DNA of 64,000 nucleotides from Sphingomonas mollis (GCF_016427505.1 NZ_JAELXS010000008.1:124001-188000); one strand, 5' to 3'; numbered from the stretch's first letter, positions 44,419 to 53,196 are shown. The notes: generated by a model from the letters alone, not told the origin. Translations and numbers: made by a program.

Positions 44419-46521
44419 ATGTTCAAGAAAATCCTGATCGCCAATCGTGGTGAGATCGCGTGTCGCATCATCCGCACCGCTCGGGCGATGGGGATCGCGA
44501 CCGTCGCGGTCTATTCGGATGCCGATGCGCGCAGCCGGCATGTGTTGATGGCGGACGAATCCGTGCGGCTGGGGCCGGCGCCGGCGGCTGAAAGCTATCT
44601 GAAGGCGGAGCTGATCCTGTTGGCCGCGAAGGAAACCGGCGCGGATGCGATCCATCCCGGTTACGGTTTCCTGTCGGAACGCGAGAGCTTCGCGCGGGCC
44701 TGTGCCGATGCCGGCATCGCCTTTATTGGGCCGCCGCCGTCCGCGATCGCGGCGATGGGTGACAAGATCGAATCGAAGAAGCTGGCGCAGGCGGCGGGGG
44801 TCAACGTCGTCCCCGGTTTCCTGGGCGAGATCGACGATACCGATCATGCGGTGCGGATCGCGGGGGAGATCGGTTATCCGGTGATGATGAAGGCGTCGGC
44901 GGGCGGCGGCGGCAAGGGGATGCGGCTGGCGTGGCACGAACAGGACGTGCGGGACGGCTTCGAGGCGACGAAGCGCGAGGGGCTGGCGAGCTTCGGCGAC
45001 GACCGCGTGTTCATCGAGAAGTTCATCGAGAGCCCGCGGCATATCGAAATCCAGTTGCTCGGCGACCAGCACGGCAACATCGTCTATCTGGGCGAGCGCG
45101 AATGTTCGATCCAGCGGCGTCACCAGAAGGTGGTCGAGGAGGCGCCGTCGCCCTTCGTCACGCCGGCGATGCGCCGGGCGATGGGCGAGCAGGCGGTCGC
45201 GCTGGCGCGGGCGGTGGGGTATTTCAGCGCGGGGACGGTCGAGCTGATCGTGTCGGGCGCGGATACCAGCGGCACCGGGTTCTACTTCCTCGAAATGAAC
45301 ACGCGGTTGCAGGTGGAGCATCCGGTGACCGAGGCGATCACGGGCCTCGATCTGGTCGAGCAGATGATCCGGGTGGCGGCGGGCGAGCCGCTGGCGTTCG
45401 GGCAGGACGATGTGACGCTGGACGGCTGGGCGATCGAGACGCGGGTGTATGCGGAGGACCCGTATCGGGGGTTCCTGCCGAGTATCGGGCGGCTGGTGCG
45501 GTATAATCCTCCGGTGCAATCCCCCTCCCGCTTGCGGGAGGGGTTAGGGGAGGGCCTGTCCGCAAATGATGCGGCTGAACTGACAGGCCCACCCCCAGCC
45601 CCTCCCGCAAGCGGGAGGGGGGAAGAAGAGGCCTACACCCGCATCGACGATGGCGTCGCCGAGGGGGGCGAGGTATCGATGTTCTATGACCCGATGATCG
45701 CCAAGCTCATCACCTGGGCGCCGACGCGCGAGGGGGCGATCGACGAGCAGATCGCGTCGCTGGATGCGTTCGAGATCGAGGGGCCTGGGACCAATCTCGA
45801 TTTTCTGTCGGCATTGATGCAGCATCCGCGCTTCCGCGCAGGCGCGCTGACCACGGGGTTCATCGCGGAGGAGTATCCGGACGGATTCCACGGGGCGCCG
45901 GCGGATGCGACGCTGCGTCGGACGCTGGCGGCGGTCGCGGCCTTTGCGGCGACGGCGCAGGCGGACCGGGCGCGGCGGATCGATGGGCAGCTTGGTCGGC
46001 GTCTGCCACCGCCCGCCGACTGGACCGTGCGGCTGGATGGCGTGGAACATGAGGTTCGGGTGTCCACCGATGGCATCGTGGTGGATGGCGACGCGATCGA
46101 CCTCGCGCTGGAATACACGCCGGGCGACCGGATGGTGCAAGCGGAAGCCAGTGCAGATGGGGACGACACCGCGCTGACGATCCGGCTGGCGCCGACGCGC
46201 ACCGGCTTTCGCCTGTCGACACGGGGCGCCTCGCACGATGCGCGGGTGCTGCCGGCGCGGGCCGCGCCCTATGCGCGGCACATGATCGAGAAGGTGCCGC
46301 CCGACCTGTCACGGTTCCTGCTGGCGCCGATGCCGGGGCTGCTGGTGCGGCTGGATGTCGCGGCGGGCGACCGGGTGGAGGCGGGGCAGCCGCTGGCCGT
46401 AGTGGAGGCGATGAAGATGGAGAACATCCTGCGCGCCGGGAAGACGGGCGTGGTGAAGAGTATCGAGGCGGCGGCCGGCGAGAGCCTGGCGGTGGATCAG
46501 GTGATCCTGGAACTGGAGTGA
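44419..46521 (+). CDS. pccA: Propionyl/acyl-CoA carboxylase alpha (biotin carboxylase) subunit with in-frame repeat insertion
   Basis: 700-aa biotin enzyme. Biotin carboxylase N-domain (KILIANRGEIACRIIRTARAMG), ATP-grasp (KASAGGGGKGMRLAW; ERECSIQRRHQKVVEEAPSP; FLEMNTRLQVEHPVTE), a C-domain, then the BT linker and biotinyl domain with EAMKMENIL near residue 660 (biotin Lys). It carboxylates biotin with bicarbonate and ATP for the PccB partner encoded 6.6 kb upstream in the same operon. Residues about 369-401 ([20 protein letters not shown] then GPPPAPPASGRG) are a translated 99-bp palindromic element placed between VRYNPPV and YTRIDDGV. Otherwise length is normal (about 665). Confidence 0.95.
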   Translation: MFKKILIANRGEIACRIIRTARAMGIATVAVYSDADARSRHVLMADESVRLGPAPAAESYLKAELILLAAKETGADAIHPGYGFLSERESFARACADAGIAFIGPPPSAIAAMGDKIESKKLAQAAGVNVVPGFLGEIDDTDHAVRIAGEIGYPVMMKASAGGGGKGMRLAWHEQDVRDGFEATKREGLASFGDDRVFIEKFIESPRHIEIQLLGDQHGNIVYLGERECSIQRRHQKVVEEAPSPFVTPAMRRAMGEQAVALARAVGYFSAGTVELIVSGADTSGTGFYFLEMNTRLQVEHPVTEAITGLDLVEQMIRVAAGEPLAFGQDDVTLDGWAIETRVYAEDPYRGFLPSIGRLVRYNPPVQSPSRLREGLGEGLSANDAAELTGPPPAPPASGRGEEEAYTRIDDGVAEGGEVSMFYDPMIAKLITWAPTREGAIDEQIASLDAFEIEGPGTNLDFLSALMQHPRFRAGALTTGFIAEEYPDGFHGAPADATLRRTLAAVAAFAATAQADRARRIDGQLGRRLPPPADWTVRLDGVEHEVRVSTDGIVVDGDAIDLALEYTPGDRMVQAEASADGDDTALTIRLAPTRTGFRLSTRGASHDARVLPARAAPYARHMIEKVPPDLSRFLLAPMPGLLVRLDVAAGDRVEAGQPLAVVEAMKMENILRAGKTGVVKSIEAAAGESLAVDQVILELE
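45522..45620. repeat. 99-bp CCCCTCCCGC palindromic element inside pccA
   Basis: Left arm 45522-45560 and right arm 45582-45620 (39 bp each) are reverse complements at 36 of 39 positions around a 21-bp centre. Outer ends are CCCCTCCCGC-TT-GCGGGAGGGG and its complement. The length, 99 bp, is exactly 33 codons, so the pccA frame is kept and no stop is introduced. Confidence 0.92.
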
Positions 46522-46592
46522 AACCGCGTCCGCGACAAACTGCGACATAATAGCGCTGGACGGTTACACGCTGCCCGGCCATTTCTTGGGGC

Positions 46593-48110
46593 ATGGTCCG
46601 AGCCCGCGTTTCCCTGATTGCCGCCACGCTCGCGTTGGGGGCGTGTTCCGTCGGGCCGGATTATCGGCCGCAGACGCCGACCGAACTGGGCGTACCGGTC
46701 GCCTATTCGGTGCCGGCCGCGCCGACGCCGGAAGACCTGACGCGCTGGTGGAACCGGTTCGACGATCCGGTGCTCGGCCGGCTGGTCGAACAGGCGGCGA
46801 CCGCGAACACCGATATCGCACAGGCCGTCGCCCGCCTGCGTCAGTCGCGCGAGGCGCTGGTGCAGAGCAGGGCCAGCCTGTTGCCGACGCTGTCAGGATC
46901 GACCGGCTATCAGCGCAACGAGAATCTGCGGGGCGGCGGCCGGTCGTTCACGCTGCCCGACGGCACCGTCGTCGATACCGGCGCGGGCGGAACGAACAGC
47001 TATTCGATCGGACTGTCGGCCAGCTATCAGGTCGGCATCTTCGGTGAATTGCGCCGCACCGTGGAAGCGAGCCGCGCCCAGTATGAGGCGTCGGGATTCG
47101 ATTATGCCGCCGTCCTGTTGTCGGTGCAGAGCGAGGTTGCGCGCAATTACGTGATCGCGCGGGGATTGCAGGCGCAGATCGCCAATGCGCGCGCGTCGCT
47201 GGGCATCCAGGACGACAATCTGGAGATCGCGGGTTTCCGCGTGCAGGCGGGGCTCGTCTCCAGTCTGGACAGTGAACAGGCGCGGGCGCAGCGGGCGCAG
47301 ACCGCCGCGACGATCCCCTCGCTGGAACAGCAATACAACGCCGCCGTGTCGCGGCTGGGCGTGCTGACCGGGCAGGCGCCGGGCGCGTTGAAGCCCGAGT
47401 TGGCGACGACGAACCCGATTCCTGTCGGGCCCGCGACGGTCGGTATCGGCATTCCCGCCGATACGCTGCGCCAGCGCCCCGACGTCCGCTCCGCCGAACG
47501 CGCGCTGGCCGCGGCGACGGCGCAGATCGGCGTGGCGAAGGCGCGGCTGTACCCGGCGCTGGCGATCACGGGGAACATCAACACCAACGCGACGTCGCTG
47601 GCCGGGATCGGCGATGCAATCACCGGCGGCCTGTTCGCGGGATTGACGCAGGCGATCTTCAACGGCGGGCGACTGCGCAGCCAGGTGCGGACGCAGGAGG
47701 CGGTCGCGGATGGTGCGCTGGCCAATTACAAGGGCATCGTGCTGCTGGCGCTGGAGGATGTCGAGAACGCGATCGTCGCGTTGACGACGGCGCAGGCGCG
47801 CGAGCGGGAATTCGCGATCGCGCTGGATGCCGCGAACAATTCCGCGATCCTCAGCCGCAGTCAATATCGATCCGGCCTGACCGACTTCACCACGTTGAAC
47901 CAGCAGGAGACGGCGCTGCTGTCGGCGCGCAACGGTTTGACGCAGGCGCGCGCCGATGCGTCGTCGGCGCAGATCGCGCTGTACGTCGCGCTCGGCGGCG
48001 GATGGGATGCAACGACCGTGCCCGAAGCGCCGCCGCGGACGATCGCCGCCGGCACCAGCGCCGTGCCCGTTCCCGTGACGACGACCACTCCCGCAAGCGA
48101 GACCCGTTGA
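46593..48110 (+). CDS. Outer-membrane efflux lipoprotein, NodT/TolC family
   Basis: 505-aa outer-membrane factor. The signal peptide ends in lipobox LGAC (Cys18) followed by SVGPDYRPQTP, the NodT-family start. Two OEP repeats follow with long helices: NTDIAQAVARLRQSREALVQ, LRQRPDVRSAERALAAATAQ (the DIRxAE block) and LYPALAITG. The C-terminal tail is Thr/Pro-rich. It forms the exit duct of a tripartite pump with the MacA-like adaptor (TGATG overlap) and MacB-like ABC proteins encoded downstream. Substrate unknown. Confidence 0.93.
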   Translation: MVRARVSLIAATLALGACSVGPDYRPQTPTELGVPVAYSVPAAPTPEDLTRWWNRFDDPVLGRLVEQAATANTDIAQAVARLRQSREALVQSRASLLPTLSGSTGYQRNENLRGGGRSFTLPDGTVVDTGAGGTNSYSIGLSASYQVGIFGELRRTVEASRAQYEASGFDYAAVLLSVQSEVARNYVIARGLQAQIANARASLGIQDDNLEIAGFRVQAGLVSSLDSEQARAQRAQTAATIPSLEQQYNAAVSRLGVLTGQAPGALKPELATTNPIPVGPATVGIGIPADTLRQRPDVRSAERALAAATAQIGVAKARLYPALAITGNINTNATSLAGIGDAITGGLFAGLTQAIFNGGRLRSQVRTQEAVADGALANYKGIVLLALEDVENAIVALTTAQAREREFAIALDAANNSAILSRSQYRSGLTDFTTLNQQETALLSARNGLTQARADASSAQIALYVALGGGWDATTVPEAPPRTIAAGTSAVPVPVTTTTPASETR

Positions 48111-49477
48111 TGGCCGACCAGAGCACCGATGAATTTCTGGGCGTGAAGGCGGCGCCGGCGTGGCGTCGCTACGTCAAATGGGTGGTGATCGCGGTCGTCG
48201 TGGTGGCGCTGGCGCTGTTGCTCAACCGTTGTTTCGGTGGATCGGATGCGGTGCAATATTCGACTGCTCCGGCGCAGCGCGGCAATCTGACGGTCAGCGT
48301 GTCGGCGACGGGCAAGCTGGCGCCGACCAATCAGGTGACGGTTGGATCGCAGTTGTCGGGTCTCGTCACCAAGGTGGTGGTCGATGTGAACGACCGCGTC
48401 ACCGCCGGCCAGCCGCTGGCGCTGATCGATCCCGAACAGATCGACGACCAGATCCGCGCAGGCGAGGCGACGCTGGCCGCCAATCAGGCGCAGGTCGGGC
48501 AGGCGCAGGCGACGGTGGCCGAGGCGAATGCGCAGTTCGCGCGGTTGCAGGAGGTGTATCGCTTGTCGAATGGTCGTGTGCCGTCGGCCACCGAATTGCA
48601 GACCGGTCGCGCCAATGCGCAGCGCGCGGTGGCGGGGCTGAAGACCGCACAGGCCAATGTCGCCGCCGCGCGTGCGCAGCTGGCGCAATCGCAGACGCAG
48701 CGCAGCCGCGCGATCATCCGCAGTCCCGTATCGGGCGTGGTGCTGGCGCGGCAGGTCGATCCCGGCCAGACCGTCGCCGCCTCGTTCAACACGCCGACGC
48801 TGTTCGTGATCGCCGAGGACCTGACCAAGATGAAGCTGGAGGTCGCGATCGACGAGGCGGATGTCGGCGAGGTGAAGCTGGGCCAGAAAGCGAACTTCAC
48901 CGTCGATGCCTTTCCGGGACAGACCTTTCCGGCGGAGATCACGCGGGTCGATCTGGGATCGAACCTGACGGTCAGTTCGGCCACCGCCTCGACATCGACC
49001 ACCACGACGTCGACCACCGGGCAGGTGGTAAGTTATGCCGCCGATCTGACGGTCGCCAATCCGTCCGGGCAATTGCGGCCGGGGATGACGGCAACGGCGG
49101 ATATCGTGACGTCGGACAAGCGCAACGTGCTGCTGGTGCCCAACGCGGCCTTGCGGTTCAAGCCGACGGCGGGAGCCGGTGGCGCGCAGGGAGGCATCGC
49201 CAGTTCGCTGACCTTCCGTCCGCGTCGCGACCGGCCGGAGCGGACCGCGACGCTGGGCCGGGGTGCGACACAGACGGTGTATGTGAAGTCGGCGGACGGC
49301 ACGCCAAAGGCGGTGCAGATCACCACCGGCGACAGCAACGGCACGATGACCGAGGTGCTGGGCGGCGACCTGAAACCCGGTGCGCAGGTTATCACCGGGC
49401 AACTGGCGAGCGGCGACACCGCCGCCGCGCCGCGCGCGGGCGGGCAGCGTCGACAGGGTGGCGCCGGTGGGCAGTGA
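48110..49477 (+). CDS. MacA-like periplasmic adaptor (membrane fusion protein)
   Basis: 455 aa. N-terminal membrane anchor VKWVVIAVVVVALALLLNRC, then lipoyl half VSVSATGKLAPTNQVTVGSQ, and a coiled-coil hairpin of about 100 residues (AGEATLAANQAQVGQAQATV through TQRSRAIIRSP). The second lipoyl half is SPVSGVVLARQVDPGQTVAA, followed by a beta-barrel with an unusual Ser/Thr run (TASTSTTTTSTTGQ), a membrane-proximal domain and a Gly/Arg-rich tail. It links the MacB-type ABC permease to the outer-membrane factor. ATG overlaps the NodT gene stop. Confidence 0.93.
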   Translation: MADQSTDEFLGVKAAPAWRRYVKWVVIAVVVVALALLLNRCFGGSDAVQYSTAPAQRGNLTVSVSATGKLAPTNQVTVGSQLSGLVTKVVVDVNDRVTAGQPLALIDPEQIDDQIRAGEATLAANQAQVGQAQATVAEANAQFARLQEVYRLSNGRVPSATELQTGRANAQRAVAGLKTAQANVAAARAQLAQSQTQRSRAIIRSPVSGVVLARQVDPGQTVAASFNTPTLFVIAEDLTKMKLEVAIDEADVGEVKLGQKANFTVDAFPGQTFPAEITRVDLGSNLTVSSATASTSTTTTSTTGQVVSYAADLTVANPSGQLRPGMTATADIVTSDKRNVLLVPNAALRFKPTAGAGGAQGGIASSLTFRPRRDRPERTATLGRGATQTVYVKSADGTPKAVQITTGDSNGTMTEVLGGDLKPGAQVITGQLASGDTAAAPRAGGQRRQGGAGGQ

Positions 49478-49485
49478 GGTGTTCT

Positions 49486-49600
49486 CCCTCTCCCCTTCAG
49501 GGGAGAGGGTCGGGGAGAGGGGGATGTCATTGACGTTTCGCACTCCCCCTCTCCCGCCATCGCTTCGCTCGGCACTCTCTCCCCTGAAGGGGAGAGGGCA
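49486..49600. repeat. CCCTCTCCCC palindromic element between macA- and macB-like genes
   Basis: The left hairpin CCCTCTCCCC-TTCA-GGGGAGAGGG (49486-49509) and right hairpin CTCTCCCC-TGAA-GGGGAGAG (49577-49596) are complementary to each other, with degenerate GGGAGAGGGGG/CCCCCTCTCCC in between. The GGGGAGAG at 49589-49596 is seven bases before the ATPase ATG and serves as its Shine-Dalgarno. Confidence 0.88.
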
Positions 49601-49603
49601 GGG

Positions 49604-50488
49604 ATGACCGTTCCCCTCATCTCCCTTCGCGGCGTCACCAAGGTCTATGGATCGGGGGCGACGCAGTTTCAGGCGTTGAAGGGCGTCGATCTCGATATCA
49701 CCGGCGGCGATTTCGTGGCGGTGATGGGACCGTCGGGATCGGGCAAGTCGACGACGATGAACATTCTCGGCTGTCTCGACATGCCGTCGGCGGGCGAGTT
49801 CACGTTTCGCGGCCATCATATCGAGACGCTGGACCGCGATCAGCGGGCGTTGCTGCGGCGGAAGTATCTCGGTTTCGTGTTTCAGGGCTTCAACCTGTTG
49901 TCGCGCACCTCTGCACTGGAGAATGTCGAACTGCCGCTGCTGTATCGCGGCGAGGACAAGCGGTCGCGGCGAGAGCTGGGGATGGCGGCGCTCGACAAGG
50001 TGGGGCTGGCCGACTGGTGGGACCATACGCCCGCCGAACTGTCCGGCGGCCAGCAACAGCGCGTGGCGATCGCTCGGGCGATCGTGACCAGTCCCGACGT
50101 GCTGTTGGCGGACGAGCCGACCGGCAATCTGGATTCAGAACGCTCGGTGGAAATCATGCAACTGCTCACCACGCTGAACCGGGACAGCGGCATCACTGTG
50201 CTGATGGTGACGCACGAGCCCGACATGGCGGCGTTCGCGCGGACGGTGGTGCATTTCAAGGACGGGCTGGTGGAGCGGATCGAGGCGCAACATCGGCAGG
50301 GTGAGGCGGTGGAGGAATCCCCCTCCCGCTTGCGGGAGGGGTTAGGGGTGGGGCTGTCCCCAACAACTAGCTCCGATACTGGTGGACAGGCCCACCCCCA
50401 GCCCAGTTCGGGGTCGGCTGTGCCCCCGGCACAGCCTGAACAGCGTGGGACGCTGTTCACCCCGAACTCGCAAGCGGGAGGGGAGTAG
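49604..50488 (+). CDS. MacB-type ABC transporter ATP-binding protein with repeat-derived C-terminal tail
   Basis: 294 aa. Walker [10 protein letters not shown] near residue 43, signature LSGGQQQR near 146, Walker [15 protein letters not shown] and the H-loop VTHEP are intact. It is the LolD/MacB-type ATPase energising the permease encoded next. The natural protein should end near residue 238 (HRQGEAVEE). The last about 56 residues ([15 protein letters not shown] through [10 protein letters not shown]) are translated from a palindromic element, and the TAG stop lies just beyond its right end. The permease ATG follows the stop directly. Confidence 0.93.
   Translation: MTVPLISLRGVTKVYGSGATQFQALKGVDLDITGGDFVAVMGPSGSGKSTTMNILGCLDMPSAGEFTFRGHHIETLDRDQRALLRRKYLGFVFQGFNLLSRTSALENVELPLLYRGEDKRSRRELGMAALDKVGLADWWDHTPAELSGGQQQRVAIARAIVTSPDVLLADEPTGNLDSERSVEIMQLLTTLNRDSGITVLMVTHEPDMAAFARTVVHFKDGLVERIEAQHRQGEAVEESPSRLREGLGVGLSPTTSSDTGGQAHPQPSSGSAVPPAQPEQRGTLFTPNSQAGGE
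50320..50483. repeat. CCCCTCCCGC palindromic element forming the 3' end of the ATPase gene, with nested insertion
   Basis: Left end CCCCTCCCGC-TT-GCGGGAGGGG (50320-50341). The right arm is recognisable (GGACAGGCCCACCCCCAGCCC; CGCAAGCGGGAGGGG) but is interrupted by a 64-bp nested element at 50405-50468 that replaces about four bases. The right end GGGAGGGGAG lies five bases before the permease ATG (50489) and is its ribosome binding site. Confidence 0.9.
50405..50468. repeat. Nested 64-bp element folding as a perfect three-way junction
   Basis: Closing stem AGTTCGGGGT (50405-50414) with ACCCCGAACT (50459-50468). Arm 2 is GGCTGTGCC-CCC-GGCACAGCC (50416-50436). Arm 3 is GAACAGCGT-GGG-ACGCTGTTC (50438-50458). 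All three stems (10, 9 and 9 bp) are perfect, with a single unpaired base at two junction positions. It interrupts the right arm of the host palindromic element. Confidence 0.9.
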
Positions 50489-51694
50489 ATGTTCGGCACG
50501 ACACTCGTCCTCGCGCTGCGGTCGATCCGGCGGCATCTGTTGCGGTCGTTCCTGACCATTTTGGGCATCGTCATCGGTGTCGGCGCGGTCGTAACGATGG
50601 TGACGCTGGGCAAGGCGACCACGGCGGCCGTGCAGCAGCAGATTTCCGCGCTCGGCACGAACGTATTGCAGGTCCGGCCGGGTCAGGGCTTCGGCCGGGG
50701 CGGCGGCGGACCGCGACCGCCCGATTTCAAGCCGGAGGATGTCACCGCGATCGCCAATCAGGTCGCCGGCGTGACCGCCGTCGCCCCGCAGGCCAGTGCG
50801 ACCGCCACCGCGATCTATGAAGGGGCCAACTGGTCCACGACGATCAACGGTACGACGGCGGCGTTCCTGACGGTGCAGCCATGGCCGCTGACCGCCGGGC
50901 GATACTGGACGCCGGCGGAGGAAGAGGCGGGCAAGGCGGTGTGCCTGATCGGCAATACCGTGCGCCAGAACCTGTTCCGGGGTGGCGCGGCGGTCGGTAC
51001 GCGGATGCGATTGGGCAATATCAGTTGTGACGTGATCGGCACGCTGTCGACGCGCGGGCAGGGCGGGTTCGGCGATCAGGACGATGTCGTGGTCATGCCG
51101 ATCAAGGCGGTGCAGCGCCGCTTCACCGGATCGCGCGACATCCGGTTGATGATGGTCGGCGTCGATACCGCCTATTCCACCGCGACGGTGCAGGCGGGGA
51201 TCATGGACCTGCTGCGCGAGCGGCGGAATATCACCGGCGGCAAGGAGGATGATTTCAACATCTTCGACACCAAGCAGATTTCGGACACGCTGACCGGCAC
51301 GACGACGCTGTTGACGCGCATCGTCGCGGCGGTAGCGGGGATCAGTCTGGTGGTCGGCGGCATCGGCATCATGAACATCATGCTGGTATCGGTGACGGAG
51401 CGGACGCGCGAGATCGGCATCCGCCTGGCGATCGGTGCGGTCGCGCGCGAGGTACTGTTGCAGTTCCTGGTCGAGGCGGTCGCGCTGTCGTGCCTGGGCG
51501 GGCTGATCGGGCTGGCGCTGGCGCAGCTCGTCATCCTCGCGCTGGTGCCGGTGATGCAGGTGCCGTGGACGTTCGATCCGCAGATCAACGTGGTCGCCTT
51601 CGCGATCTCGGCGGTGATCGGTGTCGTCTTCGGCTATTTCCCCGCCCGGCGCGCGGCGGCGCTCAATCCGATCGACGCGCTCCGGCACGAGTGA
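50489..51694 (+). CDS. MacB-type ABC transporter permease
   Basis: 401 aa. The first transmembrane helix is in [20 protein letters not shown] (FtsX/MacB signature), followed by a large periplasmic domain of about 220 residues with a Gly-rich loop ([13 protein letters not shown]). Three C-terminal helices include [20 protein letters not shown], the conserved MacB motif, and [20 protein letters not shown] at the end. With the upstream ATPase, MacA-like adaptor and NodT protein it completes a MacAB-TolC-type exporter. Its 3' end overlaps the convergent mocA-like gene by 32 bases. Confidence 0.94.
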   Translation: MFGTTLVLALRSIRRHLLRSFLTILGIVIGVGAVVTMVTLGKATTAAVQQQISALGTNVLQVRPGQGFGRGGGGPRPPDFKPEDVTAIANQVAGVTAVAPQASATATAIYEGANWSTTINGTTAAFLTVQPWPLTAGRYWTPAEEEAGKAVCLIGNTVRQNLFRGGAAVGTRMRLGNISCDVIGTLSTRGQGGFGDQDDVVVMPIKAVQRRFTGSRDIRLMMVGVDTAYSTATVQAGIMDLLRERRNITGGKEDDFNIFDTKQISDTLTGTTTLLTRIVAAVAGISLVVGGIGIMNIMLVSVTERTREIGIRLAIGAVAREVLLQFLVEAVALSCLGGLIGLALAQLVILALVPVMQVPWTFDPQINVVAFAISAVIGVVFGYFPARRAAALNPIDALRHE

Positions 51695-52286
51695 TCGCTT
51701 CCGGCGCGTGGACCAGCGCGCGGAGCTGCTCCAGTTCCTCGGGCGTATCGACGTCGATCAGTTCGGCCGGGGCGGTCACGACATGGCGGCCCGCCTTTAT
51801 CATCTGACTGGCGCCGTGTTCGCCGGTCAGCGCGAGCAATTCATCGAAGCGGTCGCGGCCGAACAACGCGGGGGGCCTGGGTTCGCGACCGTCGCTCGAC
51901 GCCACGACCGCACCCATGCCGTCCACCGCATCGTACAGGCGATAGATGTGCGTGGCGGTGACGCGTGGCATGTCGGCCAGCGCGATCAGCACCGCGTTCG
52001 CGCCCAGTTCCCTGGCACGCTGCACGCCGATCTTCACCGATTTCGACATGCCCTCGCCCGGATCATGATTGTGCAGCTGGGTGAAGCCATGGGGCGTGTA
52101 ATCGATCCGGCCGCCGTCGACGATCGCCAGACGTTCCATGAACGGCATGCTTTCCAGCGCGACGGCAACGTGCAGGCCCAGTTCGCGGCCCAGGAACGGT
52201 TCGGTCAGCTTGGACCCGACATCGCCGAAGCGGCGCGACTGGCCGGCGGCGAGGAGGATCAGGACGGTGTTCTCAACGCTTATCAT
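51663..52286 (-). CDS. Molybdenum cofactor cytidylyltransferase-like NTP transferase
   Basis: 207-aa MobA-like nucleotidyltransferase. The N-terminal LILLAAGQSRRFG loop (residues 9-21) binds the nucleotide, and VLIALADMPRVTATHI carries the metal-binding ADMP motif. MocA-type enzymes add CMP to molybdopterin for xanthine-oxidase-family enzymes, so its place after xdhC and the hydroxylase genes fits. Start ATG 52286 lies inside the end of xdhC; the frame is open further upstream through xdhC. Its 3' end overlaps the convergent permease gene. Confidence 0.88.
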   Translation of the reverse strand: MISVENTVLILLAAGQSRRFGDVGSKLTEPFLGRELGLHVAVALESMPFMERLAIVDGGRIDYTPHGFTQLHNHDPGEGMSKSVKIGVQRARELGANAVLIALADMPRVTATHIYRLYDAVDGMGAVVASSDGREPRPPALFGRDRFDELLALTGEHGASQMIKAGRHVVTAPAELIDVDTPEELEQLRALVHAPEAITRAGARRSD

Positions 52287-53196
52287 GGAACGCTCCCACC
52301 ATGGCGGCGGCGATCGACAGGGCGATTTCCGACGGGCCGATCGCGCCGATGTCGATGCCGACGGGGGCGTCGATGCGGTCGATCTGCTCCGTCGCAACGC
52401 CCGCGGTGGCCAGCCGCTCCCGCCGTGCGGCATGGCTCCGGCGGCTGCCGAGCGCGCCGACATAGGCGGCGTCGCTGGCGAGCGCCGCAATCAGGCCGGG
52501 ATCGTCAATCTTGATATCGTGGCTGAGCGTGACGACGGCGGTGGCGGGGCCGGGCCGATACGCCGCGATCGCCTCGTCAGGCCAGCGATCGTCCAGCGTC
52601 ACGCCGGGGAACCGTTCCTCGGTCAGGAAGCGCGCGCGGGGATCGATCACCACCGTCGCGATACCCAGTTCGCGGGCAAGGCCGGCGAGCGCCTGTGCGA
52701 TCTGGACCGCACCGACGATCAACAGGCGGCGCGGCGGATCGTAGCGGTTGAGGAACACCTCGCCGGTTTCGGCGGGGCGCAGATCGGAATGGCCGGTCGC
52801 CAGATCGGTGGTGACGGTCAGCGCGTCGCCCTGATCGCGGGCCTCGGCGATGCGGTCGAACAGTTCGGGGTCGAAACCCTCGGCCGATACCGGCTGCACC
52901 ATCACCGCGATCTCGCCGCCACAGGGCAGGCCGACTTCCCATGCCGCGGCGTCGGCGACGCCATAGTTCCTTACCTGGAACGGCGCGCCCGCGATCACCT
53001 CGGCGGCGGTCTGGAGGATGTCGCTTTCGACGCAGCCGCCCGACACCGACCCCTCGAACCGGCCATCGGCGTGGACGAGCATGTGGCTGCCGCGGGGACG
53101 CGGGGCGCTGCCCCAGGTCGACACGACGGTCGCCAGTGCCAGCTTCTCGCCCTTCCAGTCGCGTGCTGCCGCCAGCACGCTGTCATTTTCGGCCAT
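52273..53196 (-). CDS. XdhC/CoxI-family molybdenum enzyme maturation factor (PaoD-like)
   Basis: 307 aa. The N-terminal XdhC domain has TVVSTWGSAPRPRGSHMLVH and GSVSGGCVESDI with the conserved Cys. The C-terminal Rossmann domain has RRLLIVGAVQIAQALAGLA and YVGALGSRRSHAARRERL. XdhC/PaoD proteins bind the molybdenum cofactor, protect or sulfurate it, and insert it into the apo-hydroxylase. Encoded between the Moco subunits and the cytidylyltransferase, with a 14-base overlap with the latter. No unusual features. Confidence 0.93.
   Translation of the reverse strand: MAENDSVLAAARDWKGEKLALATVVSTWGSAPRPRGSHMLVHADGRFEGSVSGGCVESDILQTAAEVIAGAPFQVRNYGVADAAAWEVGLPCGGEIAVMVQPVSAEGFDPELFDRIAEARDQGDALTVTTDLATGHSDLRPAETGEVFLNRYDPPRRLLIVGAVQIAQALAGLARELGIATVVIDPRARFLTEERFPGVTLDDRWPDEAIAAYRPGPATAVVTLSHDIKIDDPGLIAALASDAAYVGALGSRRSHAARRERLATAGVATEQIDRIDAPVGIDIGAIGPSEIALSIAAAMVGAFHDKR

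Noticed and set aside
43123-45519. Open minus-strand frame of 798 codons over bioB and pccA
   Set aside because: Antisense shadow: His/Arg/Gln-rich composition, no motifs, lies wholly opposite two well-supported genes in GC-rich DNA.
42185-50483. Repeated palindromes considered as a CRISPR array or riboswitch
   Set aside because: Copies are kilobases apart with no regular spacers and no cas genes; sequences are simple GC palindromes without a known aptamer core.
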